From Acidobacteriota bacterium (lineage in GTDB: Bacteria > Acidobacteriota > Terriglobia > UBA7540): 64,000 nucleotides of DNA. Position numbers and translations under genes: made by a program. Below the pieces are notes generated by a model. That model did no database searches and was not told the DNA's origin. It saw only the letters and a program-made list of their open reading frames with translations. Below are positions 20,262 through 29,872 of this stretch, one piece after another (positions within the stretch are counted from its first letter, which is position 1; the number at the start of each line of letters is the position of its first letter). Location of the stretch: assembly GCA_021838785.1 (NCBI GenBank), contig JAKCCV010000012.1, positions 49,539 to 113,538 of the forward strand, given 5' to 3'.

Positions 20262-20273
20262 TAGCTATAGCTA
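20262..20273. promoter_or_regulatory. Perfect 12-bp palindrome, candidate operator before the porin gene
   Basis: TAGCTATAGCTA is a perfect palindrome in the 163-bp gap before the porin gene. About 16 bp downstream is an AT-rich stretch with a -10-like TATGCT (20290-20295). Together they could be an operator and promoter giving the porin its own, perhaps metal- or sugar-dependent, control. No clear -35 box is seen. Confidence 0.35.
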
Positions 20274-20397
20274 CCCTAAAAAAATAAACTATGCTAAACT
20301 TGGCGCTCCGTGGAAATCGCCTCCGGTGGACCGTTGGTGGAAGGAGCGCGCTTATCGAGCCGCTGATTGGAACGACTGCTTATTAGGAGACCCCCGT

Positions 20398-21684
20398 ATG
20401 AAGAAAGTGACCCCCTTCGGCCTATTGCTCGCGGCGCTGATGGCTCACCCGGCGTGGGCCCAGGACGGCATGTCTCGGAAGCCCTGGAAGGGCGGAGCTT
20501 GGAATCTTCATTTCCAATCTACGTTGATTGGCCAAGGAGTATTTCCTTTTCCGGCGGCCTATTCGGGTGCGAATAGCTTGGATCCGCACGGACAAATCAA
20601 GGACACCTTTTCGTTTGACGTGACGGGCAACGTGCGGTTATGGCGGGGGGCGGAGTTTTACACCGACGCCCTCATGTGGCAAGGCTTTGGGTTGAGCAAT
20701 ACGGAGGGCTTGGCGGCTTTCCCGAACGGGGAGGCATATCGGGCCGGCAAGTCCTATCCCGGCGCGGCGATAGCGCGCGCTTACCTGCAGGACACCTTTT
20801 CCTTCGGCGGAGGCGGTGCGGGCCAAAGCGATCGCCGACTGATCCTGACGGTGGGGCGCTTTGCCGCCACGGATGTCTTTGACAAGAACGTTTATGCCGA
20901 GGACGCTCGAACGCAGTTTATGAACTGGGCCTTCATTACCAACCTCGCGTGGGACTATCCCGCCGACACGCTCGGCTTTACGAACGGCGTGGCGGCGGAG
21001 TTCGACGCCGGCGCATGGGCGGCAAGGCTGGGCATCTTCCAAGTGTCGCGCGTACAGAACGGCAGGAGCCTGGACTGGAATCTGCCGCACGCCTGGTCGG
21101 CGGCCGGGGAGCTGGAAAGGCGCTACGCCTTGGGCGGCCGTCCGGGCGCCCTGCGGCTGCTGGCGTGGGAAGAGCGCGCGCACATGGGAAACTATCAGGA
21201 ATCGCTCCGTGACCCGGCCGAGATCCAACTGAACGGCTTGGCGCGCTATCGTTCCAAGTACGGCTTTGGAATCAATTTGCAACAGCAAATCCGCCCCAGC
21301 CTCGGCATGTTCATGCGTCTTGGCTGGAACGACGGCAAAAATGAGATTTGGGAATTTACCGACGCCGATCGCACGGCCTCAGTCGGCCTGAGTTGGAAAG
21401 GGGCATGGTGGCATCGGCCGCAGGACACGGTGGGTGTGGCGACCGTCGTCAACGGCATCAGCGCCGTGCATCGGCAGTTCCTGGCGGCGGGTGGGCTGGG
21501 GATTACCATCGGCGATGGCGCGCTCGATTATGGCACCGAGCGCCTGACCGAAGCCTATTATGACTGGAGGCTCGCCAAGCATTTTTGGCTGACGTTCGAT
21601 TATCAACGAGCCGTGAATCCCGCTTACAATCGCGCCCGTGGCCCCGCCGACATTCTTGCCACGCGGTTGCATTGGGAAGAGTGA
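20398..21684 (+). CDS. OprB-family outer-membrane porin
   Basis: 428-residue exported beta-barrel. The ATG at 20398 has AGGAGA eight bases upstream and starts a good signal peptide (MKKVTPFGLLLAALMAHPAWA). The mature part shows alternating beta-strand patterns and OprB-like stretches such as NLHFQSTLIGQ near the N-terminus and DVFDKNVYAEDARTQFMNWA in the middle. The C-terminus WLTFDYQRAVNPAYNRARGP is typical of OprB porins. The family is named for carbohydrates, but placement after an Nramp gene recalls rhizobial MnoP, an outer-membrane channel working with MntH. A metal role is possible but unproven. Confidence 0.87.
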   Translation: MKKVTPFGLLLAALMAHPAWAQDGMSRKPWKGGAWNLHFQSTLIGQGVFPFPAAYSGANSLDPHGQIKDTFSFDVTGNVRLWRGAEFYTDALMWQGFGLSNTEGLAAFPNGEAYRAGKSYPGAAIARAYLQDTFSFGGGGAGQSDRRLILTVGRFAATDVFDKNVYAEDARTQFMNWAFITNLAWDYPADTLGFTNGVAAEFDAGAWAARLGIFQVSRVQNGRSLDWNLPHAWSAAGELERRYALGGRPGALRLLAWEERAHMGNYQESLRDPAEIQLNGLARYRSKYGFGINLQQQIRPSLGMFMRLGWNDGKNEIWEFTDADRTASVGLSWKGAWWHRPQDTVGVATVVNGISAVHRQFLAAGGLGITIGDGALDYGTERLTEAYYDWRLAKHFWLTFDYQRAVNPAYNRARGPADILATRLHWEE

Positions 21685-21848
21685 AGGCGCTCGGTCCGGC
21701 TGGCTACCGAAGGTAGCGGAGCGCTGCCCGGCGCTGCGCCGGCTCTGAGACTATTTCGCGGCCTTTGGCGGGCGCCTTGTTAAAATGATGGTTTGGTGCA
21801 TGACGCATGAAGAACTGATCAGTGCAAGCGCGGAGAGGAGACGAGGAA

Positions 21849-22874
21849 ATGGAATTGGGAATGGTGGGTTTGGGGCGAATGGGGTCGAATATGGCGCGCC
21901 GGCTGATACGCGGCGGGCATCAAGTGGTGGTTTTTGACACCAATCTCCGCCTGGCCGAAGCGTTGGCCGCAGAAGGGGCGACGGCCACTTTCTCGCTTAG
22001 CGACCTGGCACAGAAACTCAAGCCGCCACGCGCCGTGTGGCTGATGGTGCCGGCGGCCGTGGTGGACAAGGTACTTGGTGAGCTGGCGGGCGTGCTGGCA
22101 GCAGGTGATATCGCCATTGACGGCGGAAATTCCTATTACGTGGACGACCTCCGCCGGGCCAAGGAACTGGCCGGGCGAGGACTCCATTACGTGGACGTGG
22201 GGACGAGCGGCGGGGTGCGTGGCTTGGAGCGTGGCTACTGCATGATGATTGGGGGGGAGAAGGATGTTGTGCGGCATCTCGACCCGATTTTCAAGACCCT
22301 GGCCCCGGGCTTGGGAAGCATCCCGCGCACGCCGGGACGCGAAAAGGCCGACGGCACAGCGGAGCTGGGTTATCTGCACTGCGGCCCTTCGGGCGCCGGC
22401 CATTTTGTGAAGATGGTTCACAACGGCATCGAGTACGGCGTCATGGCGGCTTATGCCGAGGGTTTGAACATTCTGAAGCACGCCAACATCGGCCGTCACG
22501 AACTCGGAGCGGATGCGGAGACGGCGCCGCTCGAGCACCCGGAGCATTATCAATATGACCTTAATTTGGCCGACGTGGCTGAAGTCTGGCGCCGCGGCAG
22601 TGTGATCGCCTCGTGGCTGCTCGACTTGACGGCCGAGGCGCTGTTCGAGCAGCCGGGATTGACGCAATTTTCCGGACGGGTTTCCGATTCGGGCGAGGGC
22701 CGTTGGACGCTGAAGGCCGCCATCGAGGAAGGCTGCCCCGCCCACGTGCTGGCGGCGGCGCTTTTTGAGCGCTTTAGCTCGCGCGGGGAAGCGACGTTTG
22801 CCGACAAGGTACTCTCCGCCATGCGGTACGAATTTGGCGGGCATTTGGAAAAGAATGAGCCCGCGGTTCGCTAA
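21849..22874 (+). CDS. gnd: 6-phosphogluconate dehydrogenase, decarboxylating (short, GntZ/YqeC-type)
   Basis: Oxidative pentose-phosphate enzyme converting 6-phosphogluconate to ribulose 5-phosphate and CO2. 341 residues, the short class that is often NAD-dependent, rather than the 470-residue form. The N-terminal Rossmann motif is [15 protein letters not shown]; substrate-binding [13 protein letters not shown] follows, and the catalytic-lysine region is [19 protein letters not shown]. The start at ATG 21849 is preceded by GAGGAGACGAGGA. It stands alone between the porin and the convergent glgB gene. Confidence 0.92.
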   Translation: MELGMVGLGRMGSNMARRLIRGGHQVVVFDTNLRLAEALAAEGATATFSLSDLAQKLKPPRAVWLMVPAAVVDKVLGELAGVLAAGDIAIDGGNSYYVDDLRRAKELAGRGLHYVDVGTSGGVRGLERGYCMMIGGEKDVVRHLDPIFKTLAPGLGSIPRTPGREKADGTAELGYLHCGPSGAGHFVKMVHNGIEYGVMAAYAEGLNILKHANIGRHELGADAETAPLEHPEHYQYDLNLADVAEVWRRGSVIASWLLDLTAEALFEQPGLTQFSGRVSDSGEGRWTLKAAIEEGCPAHVLAAALFERFSSRGEATFADKVLSAMRYEFGGHLEKNEPAVR

Positions 22875-23005
22875 GGCGACCGAAGGTTGGGCTACGGCCG
22901 CAAGGCTGAGACGAGCGGCGTCGAGCTTTGCTCGGCGAGCCAAGGGACGCTTACGGGCTGGCGCCCAGGAGGCCGAGGGTCCATGGTGTGCCGCGCGCCT
23001 CGGCT

Positions 23006-24958
23006 TCAATCTTCGTGCCGGAAGAAGGTAATTGCCAACGGCGGGATAGTCAACTCGAGTGACCAGGGACGGCCGTGGGCGGGCATCGGGTGGGCTTCAA
23101 CGCCGCCACCGTTGCCGACTCCACTCCCCCAATACTCGCCCGCGTCGCTGTTCAAAATCTCACGCCAAAATCCTCCGTGCGGCACACCCACGCGATAGGG
23201 ATGTCGCGGCACCGGCGTGCCATTGGCCACCACGAGCACAGGACGCTTCCCGGCTTTGTCCTTGCGGAGGAAGGTATAGATGCTTTGCGAGGCGTTATTG
23301 GCGTCAATCCACTCGAAGCCCTTGGGGTCGGTGTCAAGTTCGTGCAGAGCGGGTTCGGCGCGATAGGCGCGGTTTAAGTCGGCCACCCAGCGCTGGACGC
23401 CGGCGTGATTCGGGTACTGGAGGACGTGCCACTCCAAGCTTTCTTCATGCTGCCATTCACGCACCTGCCCGAACTCGCCGCCCATGAAAAGCAGCTTTTT
23501 GCCGGGCTGGGCGAACATCCAACCGAACAGCAGGCGCAGATTGGCAAAGCGTTGCCACTCATCGCCGGGCATTTTCCCAATCAGCGAACCTTTGCCGTGC
23601 ACCACCTCATCGTGCGAGAGCGGCAGCACGAAATTTTCGGTGAAGGCGTACAACATGCGGAAAGTCATCCGATGGTGGTGGTACTGACGATAAAGGGGGT
23701 CTTGACGCATGTATTCGAGCGTGTCATGCATCCAGCCCATATCCCATTTGTAGCCGAATCCGAGGCCGCCGAGGTAGGTGGGTTTTGAAACCATCGGCCA
23801 GGCGGTGGATTCTTCCGCCACGGTTTGAACGCCGGGATGGGCGGCATAAACTTCCGTGTTGAACTGACGGAGAAAATCAATGGCCTCCAGATTTTCCCGG
23901 CCGCCGTAGCGATTGGGAATCCACTCGCCCTCGCGCCGGGAGTAGTCGAGATAGAGCATGGAGGCGACGGCGTCCACGCGGAGCCCGTCGGCGTGGTAAA
24001 CGTCCAGCCAGAACGCGGCGCTGCTCATGAGGAAACTTCGCACTTCGTTGCGGCCATAATTGAAGATGTAACTGCCCCAATCGGGGTGATAGCCTTGGCG
24101 GGGGTCGGCGTGCTCGTAGAGGTGCGTGCCGTCAAAGTAGGCGAGGCCGTGCTCATCGGTCGGGAAGTGCGACGGCACCCAATCCAGATAGACGCCGATG
24201 CCGTGCTGGTGGAGGGTATCCACCAAATACATGAAGTCTTGCGGCGTGCCATAGCGGCTGGTGGGGGCAAAATAGCCCGTCGTTTGATAGCCCCACGAGC
24301 CGGCGAAGGGATGCTCCATCACGGGCAGGAACTCCACGTGGGTGAATCCTTGCGCGACGAGGTAATCCGGCAGCTTTTCAGCCATCTCGCGGTAGCTTAA
24401 CCAGCGGTTGCCTTCCTCCGGCACGCGCGCCCAAGACCCCAGATGCACTTCATAAATTGAAATGGGGGCATTCCACTGCTGGCGCGCCGAGCGCTCCGCC
24501 ATCCAGGCCTGGTCGTGCCAGGAATAACTCAAATCCCACACGATTCCTGCCGTATCGGGCGGCCGCTGGCGATAGAAGGCAAAAGGATCGGTTTTGTCCA
24601 CGCGATAGCCGTGGTACCTCGAGGCGATGTGATACTTGTAAAGCGTCTTGGGTTCGACTCCCGGAATAAAGCCTTCCCAAATGCCGGAGACGCCGCGCGG
24701 CCGCAGCGGATGGGAGGTGGGGTTCCAGTGATTGAAGTCTCCGAGCACGCTCACCTGCTCGGCATTCGGTGCCCAAACGGCAAAGTAAACGCCGCGTTGG
24801 CCACGGGCCTCGCCGAGTCGCGCGCCGAGTTTCTCGTACAGGCGGTAATGCGTCCCTTCGTTAAAAAGATAAAGGTCATGATCCGTCAAGAGCGAAGCGT
24901 CATAGCTCACCGCCTCCGTCTTGGACGGCGTAGCGGTTCGGTTTCCGGTAGCACTCAT
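23006..24958 (-). CDS. glgB: 1,4-alpha-glucan (glycogen) branching enzyme, GH13
   Basis: Makes alpha-1,6 branches in glycogen. About 650 residues with start at ATG 24958; the frame extends to 25081, but those residues are Arg/Pro-rich and unlike the family. A CBM48 domain (about 60-150, [21 protein letters not shown]) precedes the GH13 barrel. Catalytic residues are visible: nucleophile Asp in [11 protein letters not shown] (about 330), acid/base Glu in VAEESTAWP (about 382) and the [12 protein letters not shown] motif. The C-terminal all-beta domain ends near 645. No other glycogen gene is in the window. Confidence 0.95.
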   Translation of the reverse strand: MSATGNRTATPSKTEAVSYDASLLTDHDLYLFNEGTHYRLYEKLGARLGEARGQRGVYFAVWAPNAEQVSVLGDFNHWNPTSHPLRPRGVSGIWEGFIPGVEPKTLYKYHIASRYHGYRVDKTDPFAFYRQRPPDTAGIVWDLSYSWHDQAWMAERSARQQWNAPISIYEVHLGSWARVPEEGNRWLSYREMAEKLPDYLVAQGFTHVEFLPVMEHPFAGSWGYQTTGYFAPTSRYGTPQDFMYLVDTLHQHGIGVYLDWVPSHFPTDEHGLAYFDGTHLYEHADPRQGYHPDWGSYIFNYGRNEVRSFLMSSAAFWLDVYHADGLRVDAVASMLYLDYSRREGEWIPNRYGGRENLEAIDFLRQFNTEVYAAHPGVQTVAEESTAWPMVSKPTYLGGLGFGYKWDMGWMHDTLEYMRQDPLYRQYHHHRMTFRMLYAFTENFVLPLSHDEVVHGKGSLIGKMPGDEWQRFANLRLLFGWMFAQPGKKLLFMGGEFGQVREWQHEESLEWHVLQYPNHAGVQRWVADLNRAYRAEPALHELDTDPKGFEWIDANNASQSIYTFLRKDKAGKRPVLVVANGTPVPRHPYRVGVPHGGFWREILNSDAGEYWGSGVGNGGGVEAHPMPAHGRPWSLELTIPPLAITFFRHED

Positions 24959-25138
24959 CGCGATGGCATCCTCGGGGCGCTTTGGCCGGGGGGCACGCGG
25001 CCCTCGAAGGGTGCGTGCCCCCCTTGCGTATTGTGCCACAAACGCGCCGGCTCTTTGCGAGCGTTTTGACGTCCGGCCCACAGCACGAACGCCGCCCGCT
25101 GCCGCGCCAATGATAAAATGCGTGAAGATGAGGGTTCA

Positions 25139-26095
25139 ATGCGCAAAGTCTTGCTCAACGGCGTGACGGGAGGGAAGACGCGAGAGTTTTGCGGCAACCT
25201 CCGGGAAACGTTGCTCGTGCTTTCCACCGCATTAATGGTTTCTACGAGCCTGGCCGCGGCGGCGAAACGCTCCCGAGCGGTAAAATCCATCCTGCCCAGC
25301 GCGGGCCCAAGCGGCGCCCCTCTGCGCAAAGTAATCGCATTGACCTTTGACGATGGGCCGAAGCCCTACGTGTTGTTCGGCACCTCGCTGCCGGACGGAA
25401 CGAAATCGCAAAGCCTTTTGAACTTGCTCGAGGCCGAGCGAGTGAAGGCGACGTTTTTTGTAATGGGCTGGCGGTTGGCGAAATCCGCCGACCGCTTCTG
25501 CGTTGAAAAAGACGGCGGACACACCTGCCGCTCCGCCGCCGAAGAAGAGCATCGGCTCGGCTTTGAGATCGAGAACCACACTTACGGCCACGGCAATTTT
25601 CGGCTGATGGAGAAACGTTACGGGGATGCTTGGATTCTGAACGATATTGACCGGTGCTCCCGCATCGTTCAATCCCTTACCGGCGTCTGGCCGCGGGATG
25701 TTCGCCCGCCGGATTGGACGATCTGGCCCGCGCTTCAGCAGAAGATCGAGGCGCGCGGCTACCATGTGATGAGCAAGTCGCGCTCGCTGCCCGCCGTGCT
25801 GCGCGACGTGGATTCAGAGGATTATTTCTGCGCCGGGCCGAACCCGATTCATTGTCCCAAACCTTCGCTTTACGATTATGTGCTGGAGCGGGTGAGGGAG
25901 CGCGAGCGGCGCGGCATCTACGAGCACATTCTCTGCTTCCACGAACTGCCGATTACCGTGCAAGTGCTTTCGCGGCTGATTCCCGTTTTGAAGGCGCGCG
26001 GCTATGAGTTTGTCACTTTGAGCACTTATTTCCGAGCCGTCGGTTTTCCGGCAGACGCCTCGAGGGCAGCCCCGCCGAAACAGGCTGCGGATTGA
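25139..26095 (+). CDS. Polysaccharide deacetylase family protein (CE4/NodB)
   Basis: Exported esterase that removes acetyl groups from amino sugars of a polysaccharide; the substrate is unknown. About 318 residues with an N-terminal signal-like hydrophobic segment (LVLSTALMVSTSLAAAA). The NodB-domain motifs are all present: TFDDGP (about residues 68-73) with both Asp residues, the HxxxH metal pair in ENHTYGHGNF, RPPDW, and a late CFHELP histidine. I chose ATG 25139; an in-frame ATG at 25118 adds seven residues. It is divergent from glgB. Confidence 0.9.
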   Translation: MRKVLLNGVTGGKTREFCGNLRETLLVLSTALMVSTSLAAAAKRSRAVKSILPSAGPSGAPLRKVIALTFDDGPKPYVLFGTSLPDGTKSQSLLNLLEAERVKATFFVMGWRLAKSADRFCVEKDGGHTCRSAAEEEHRLGFEIENHTYGHGNFRLMEKRYGDAWILNDIDRCSRIVQSLTGVWPRDVRPPDWTIWPALQQKIEARGYHVMSKSRSLPAVLRDVDSEDYFCAGPNPIHCPKPSLYDYVLERVRERERRGIYEHILCFHELPITVQVLSRLIPVLKARGYEFVTLSTYFRAVGFPADASRAAPPKQAAD

Positions 26096-26223
26096 CACCA
26101 AGATTTTGGCTTTTGGCCCGAGCGTGGGGCGGATCCGGGCGGTGAGCAGACGTGCTTGCCCTGGCCCCGAGCGGCAACAAGAGGGGCGACGTTGTCGTTC
26201 CACCGGGCGACCAGCGCCGCCGT

Positions 26224-29200
26224 CTATATGCGCCGCGGCGGTGTGCTGCCGGCGGCGTTGGCAAAGGTGACTTTCACCGACTTGATTTCATAGGCGCCGA
26301 TGGGAGTCTCAATTTGAGTTCCGTCGGCGTGGAGTGGAACGGGTTTCTCCTCCTTTTCCATCAAATTGGTCTCCACCGCTTGGGTGGCGGCTTCGGGCAG
26401 GGCGAGCCGCGCCTGAGAAGGTTGGCCCTCAAATTCATAGAAGCGGAAAATCAGCGCGTTGTCATCTTCGGCTTTCTTGATGGCGCTGACGATGACGTTG
26501 GCCGGCTCAACCTGAACGAATGAATGGACAGCCGGCAGGGTGCCTTCGTGGGCGGTGGTGACGAAAGGATGGAGGTCGTAATTCAGTTCAAAGGCTCGAA
26601 GCATCGTGGAAGCCTGGCGCCAGTCTCCGAGATGAGGATAGGCTCCGTAGGTGAAGTCGTGCGGGCCTTGATCGGCGTACAGATGGCCTGGGTTTTTGCT
26701 GGGGTTGGGAGATTCAGGAGAGCGCAGCAAGGTCAGGCGAATGGTTCCCGGCTCGACCGTGTCATAGCCGAACTTGTCGCGGCTGAGGAGGCTAAAGCCG
26801 TGACCCTTTTCCGTCAAATCACCCCATTGCTGCGCGCAGACCTCGAATTCCGCTTCCTGCGCCAATAGCGGATCCCACTTGGCGTGCCTCACTTGCACTT
26901 CCGTCGCCTCGGTGAACGGGACGGGCGGTTTGCCGGGGACGTGAGGAATGGCCGGGCGCTCAATGGTGCCGTAGGGGATGTCGTAGGTTGCGTTGAGCGG
27001 CCGGATATCGAGCGGGAAGGCCACTTTGAGCATCACGTTGTGCTCGTGCCAATCCACGTGCATATGGATGTCGGCGCGAGGGATTTCCGGGTAGAGGCAA
27101 ACGTCTTGGATAAAAGTGGAGTTTTGGTAGCTTTTCTTGATGCGCACCACGGCGCGGACAGGCGTGTTTTCCACCAATTTCACTTCATCCGCCTGGAGCA
27201 GTTCCGTCTTGTGCTTTTCGTAATCGAGATTGATGTTCCACGCATCAAAATTGCGCGGCTTATCCACAAAGACCTCCAGCAGATTGCCTTTGCCCTCGGC
27301 GCGCAAGATGTTATGGCCGTCTTTTTTGTTGATGAGGCTCGTCATGCAGCCGGTTTGGGGATCCATTTCCACCCGCAGAAACTCGTTTTCGAGCGTGAGG
27401 CCGTGAGCGCGAAGGGTGGTGGCGGCAACGCGAGGGTGCGGCGTCGAAACCACGTGAAACACTTGATAGCCGATGCTCGGCACGCCTCGCGCCAGAAAAC
27501 GCACCTTGACCGTGTGCGTGGCCTCGTCGCGAGAGGCGACCGCCGAGGGCACCGGCTTGCCGGCCGCGTCCACGACTTCAATTTCAGCCAAGGGTTCGGG
27601 GAATTGGACCTCCGCCTCCGTCACGTCAGTGCGAGTCCAACTGAGCGGGTTGAAGACAACGACGGGGATGCCGGGACCTCGGGTGTCGGCGCGTTCCGCC
27701 TGCCGTTCGAGGGAACTTCGTAAAACCGGCGTCATTGCCAGGCGGACAAACTCCAAGTTTTCCGCCTCATCCACGTAATTGACGTGAATGCCGGAGCCCG
27801 CCATCATGTCATGGAACTGGTCAAAGCAGACGCGCCGCCAACAGTCTTCAAAACGGCGCTGTTCATATTCGCGACCGTCGAGCATGGCCAGCGAGGCGAA
27901 TTTTTCCGTATCCAGCATCAGCCGCTCTCGCGCCCTTATGCGCTTTTTGGACTCGGCTTGGGTGGTGTAGGTGCCGCGGTGGTACTGGAGATAGAGCTCG
28001 TTTTTCCAAACCGGAAGGTTCAGCGTGGCGAGATGGCTTTCGACGCCGTTGAAGAACTCCTGAGAGGTGCTGAACTTGAAATTGGGGAAGGCGGCCTGCG
28101 GAGATTTTTGCCAACGCACGGCCGCGTCAAGCATGGCTCGCGTCGGCCCGCCGCCGTGATCGCCCACGCCGTAGAGCAGCATCTGCTCGGGGTAACCGGA
28201 GCACAAAGGAGTGTCCTCGGCGACGTACGCGGAGCATTGGACGGGATTGATGCCGTTGGAGTAACCGTGGGGGAAGTAGGTGAGGACGCGGCTGCCGTCG
28301 GGCGCCTCCCACCAGAAAAGCTTGAAAGGATAGGGAACGGTGTCATTCCACGACAATTTCTGAGTGACAAAGTAATCCACCCCCGAGCGCTTGTAAATCT
28401 GCGCCAGTTGCCAACTGTAGCCAAACGAGTCAGGGTTCCAGCCGATTTTCACGTCCACGCCGAACTTTTCCTGGAAATAGCGTTTGCCGGTGAGGAGTTG
28501 ACGCACCAAGGATTCGCCGCAGGGCATGTTGAGGTCGGGTTCGCACCACATGCCGCCGACCATCTCCCAACGGCCGTCCTTCACGCGGCGCTGGATTTCC
28601 TCAAACTCGGGAGGATAATACCGTTCCAGCCACAGGAAATCCTGGGCGGAGGATTGAGCGAAGATGAAGCCGGGATACTCGTTCATCAGCTCCAGCGCCG
28701 TACCGAAGGTGTCGCGCACCACCTCCAGCGCTTCTTCCCACGGCCACAGCCAGGCCAAGTCAATGTGAGAATTTCCGACGGCGCGAATGGTGAATTGGCG
28801 AATCCACTGCGCTAGAGGCTGCATTTTTTGATCGGCCTCGGTCAGGGACTGATCGAACGCTTTCTGATCGCCGTGGTCGAGCGCGGCGAAGTTGATGGCA
28901 TGAACCGCGGCCTCCAGTTGCGTGGCCCGTTCCGCTTGGCCTTTGGGGAAACCCTGCGACGCCGCTTGGACGGCCAAAATTTCTTCCAGCATCGTCTGAG
29001 GATTCGAACGGCTGACGGGATAATCCACTTCCAGGCGCGCGAAAATACCGGCGGGACCCGGCGCGTAGGCGGCAATCAGGAACTTTTGGCCAGGGGCCGC
29101 GCTATCCGTGAGCAGAATCGGCTCCTGGGTGTTGCGGTAAGCCATTTCGATTAGCGAACCGTTCGAGAAAACCCGCATGAGCCCGGGGCCGCCGAAAAAC

Positions 29201-29592
29201 AACCGCAAGTTGAGCCGCACCGGCAAGCCTTCAATGTTGTATCCGCCCATCGTCGGAGGAACCACAATCCATTTGCGGAACCACAGGCCCATGCCCTCGG
29301 GCAGTGGCGGACGATGCTCGCCCCGGCGCAGAGGATGGAAGAGCGGCCAGTTGGAATCATCCAAGCTGGGGTCTTCGGGGTGAGGCAAAGTGTCGGGATG
29401 CATTTTCCAACCTTCCACCGAGGTCCCCAGCATATTGGCCAGCCGCGCCAACGGCTCGGCGAATGGGTTGTTTCTGAAGCGGAGACGACGGCCTTGCGGC
29501 GCCCCAAAAAGCGCGCTCACGGTGAGCCATCGTTCCAGCAAGATGGCTGATGCCGAAGCCTGAAGAAACCTACGACGATTGAGAGATTGCAC
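26224..29592 (-). CDS. Alpha-mannosidase, glycoside hydrolase family 38, Tat-exported
   Basis: 1,122-residue exo-alpha-mannosidase. The N-terminus NRRRFLQASASAILLE is a twin-arginine signal, so the folded enzyme is exported. The zinc site begins with GNSHIDLAWLWPW (about residue 277) and the nucleophile Asp lies in GWNPDSFGYSWQLAQ (about 387); both are hallmarks of GH38. The C-terminal half (about 670-1100) is the beta-sandwich region of the family. It probably attacks mannosides of plant, fungal or microbial glycans. It is transcribed away from an unusual AT-rich quasi-palindrome 166 bp upstream. Confidence 0.93.
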   Translation of the reverse strand: MQSLNRRRFLQASASAILLERWLTVSALFGAPQGRRLRFRNNPFAEPLARLANMLGTSVEGWKMHPDTLPHPEDPSLDDSNWPLFHPLRRGEHRPPLPEGMGLWFRKWIVVPPTMGGYNIEGLPVRLNLRLFFGGPGLMRVFSNGSLIEMAYRNTQEPILLTDSAAPGQKFLIAAYAPGPAGIFARLEVDYPVSRSNPQTMLEEILAVQAASQGFPKGQAERATQLEAAVHAINFAALDHGDQKAFDQSLTEADQKMQPLAQWIRQFTIRAVGNSHIDLAWLWPWEEALEVVRDTFGTALELMNEYPGFIFAQSSAQDFLWLERYYPPEFEEIQRRVKDGRWEMVGGMWCEPDLNMPCGESLVRQLLTGKRYFQEKFGVDVKIGWNPDSFGYSWQLAQIYKRSGVDYFVTQKLSWNDTVPYPFKLFWWEAPDGSRVLTYFPHGYSNGINPVQCSAYVAEDTPLCSGYPEQMLLYGVGDHGGGPTRAMLDAAVRWQKSPQAAFPNFKFSTSQEFFNGVESHLATLNLPVWKNELYLQYHRGTYTTQAESKKRIRARERLMLDTEKFASLAMLDGREYEQRRFEDCWRRVCFDQFHDMMAGSGIHVNYVDEAENLEFVRLAMTPVLRSSLERQAERADTRGPGIPVVVFNPLSWTRTDVTEAEVQFPEPLAEIEVVDAAGKPVPSAVASRDEATHTVKVRFLARGVPSIGYQVFHVVSTPHPRVAATTLRAHGLTLENEFLRVEMDPQTGCMTSLINKKDGHNILRAEGKGNLLEVFVDKPRNFDAWNINLDYEKHKTELLQADEVKLVENTPVRAVVRIKKSYQNSTFIQDVCLYPEIPRADIHMHVDWHEHNVMLKVAFPLDIRPLNATYDIPYGTIERPAIPHVPGKPPVPFTEATEVQVRHAKWDPLLAQEAEFEVCAQQWGDLTEKGHGFSLLSRDKFGYDTVEPGTIRLTLLRSPESPNPSKNPGHLYADQGPHDFTYGAYPHLGDWRQASTMLRAFELNYDLHPFVTTAHEGTLPAVHSFVQVEPANVIVSAIKKAEDDNALIFRFYEFEGQPSQARLALPEAATQAVETNLMEKEEKPVPLHADGTQIETPIGAYEIKSVKVTFANAAGSTPPRRI

Positions 29593-29757
29593 CGTAAGCC
29601 TCCTTTGTTGGCTGTCTCCGCAGGTTGGAGCTTTGCTGAGTCATCGCTTGAGATTTTGCCGTCGTCCGACCACCTTGCGATGGCGCGGCGATCCCGCTAA
29701 AAAAGTTCGCTGTCTATCGTTGCCAGGAGCATCATCGTTGGCTGTGTTCGCCATCAC

Positions 29758-29780
29758 GCTAGTATATAGTATATTTTAGC
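29758..29780. promoter_or_regulatory. 23-bp AT-rich quasi-palindrome, candidate operator of the mannosidase gene
   Basis: GCTAGTATATA, one central G, then TATATTTTAGC: the arms match except at two positions. It is an AT island in GC-rich DNA, 166 bp before the mannosidase start. It contains -10-like sequence in both orientations (TATACT on the minus strand). A LacI- or GntR-type site is possible. No regulator gene is adjacent. Confidence 0.35.
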
Positions 29781-29872
29781 CCGTTCTTTGACGATCCGAA
29801 ATTCCGAGCGCGCCAGTAACCCGCGAAAACATTCCGTGGCTCAGCCCGGCTAGCGAGCGGAGGCTGCCCGGG

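Noticed and set aside
24959..25081. N-terminal extension of glgB
   Set aside because: Arg/Pro-rich residues without family similarity; ATG 24958 gives the normal length.
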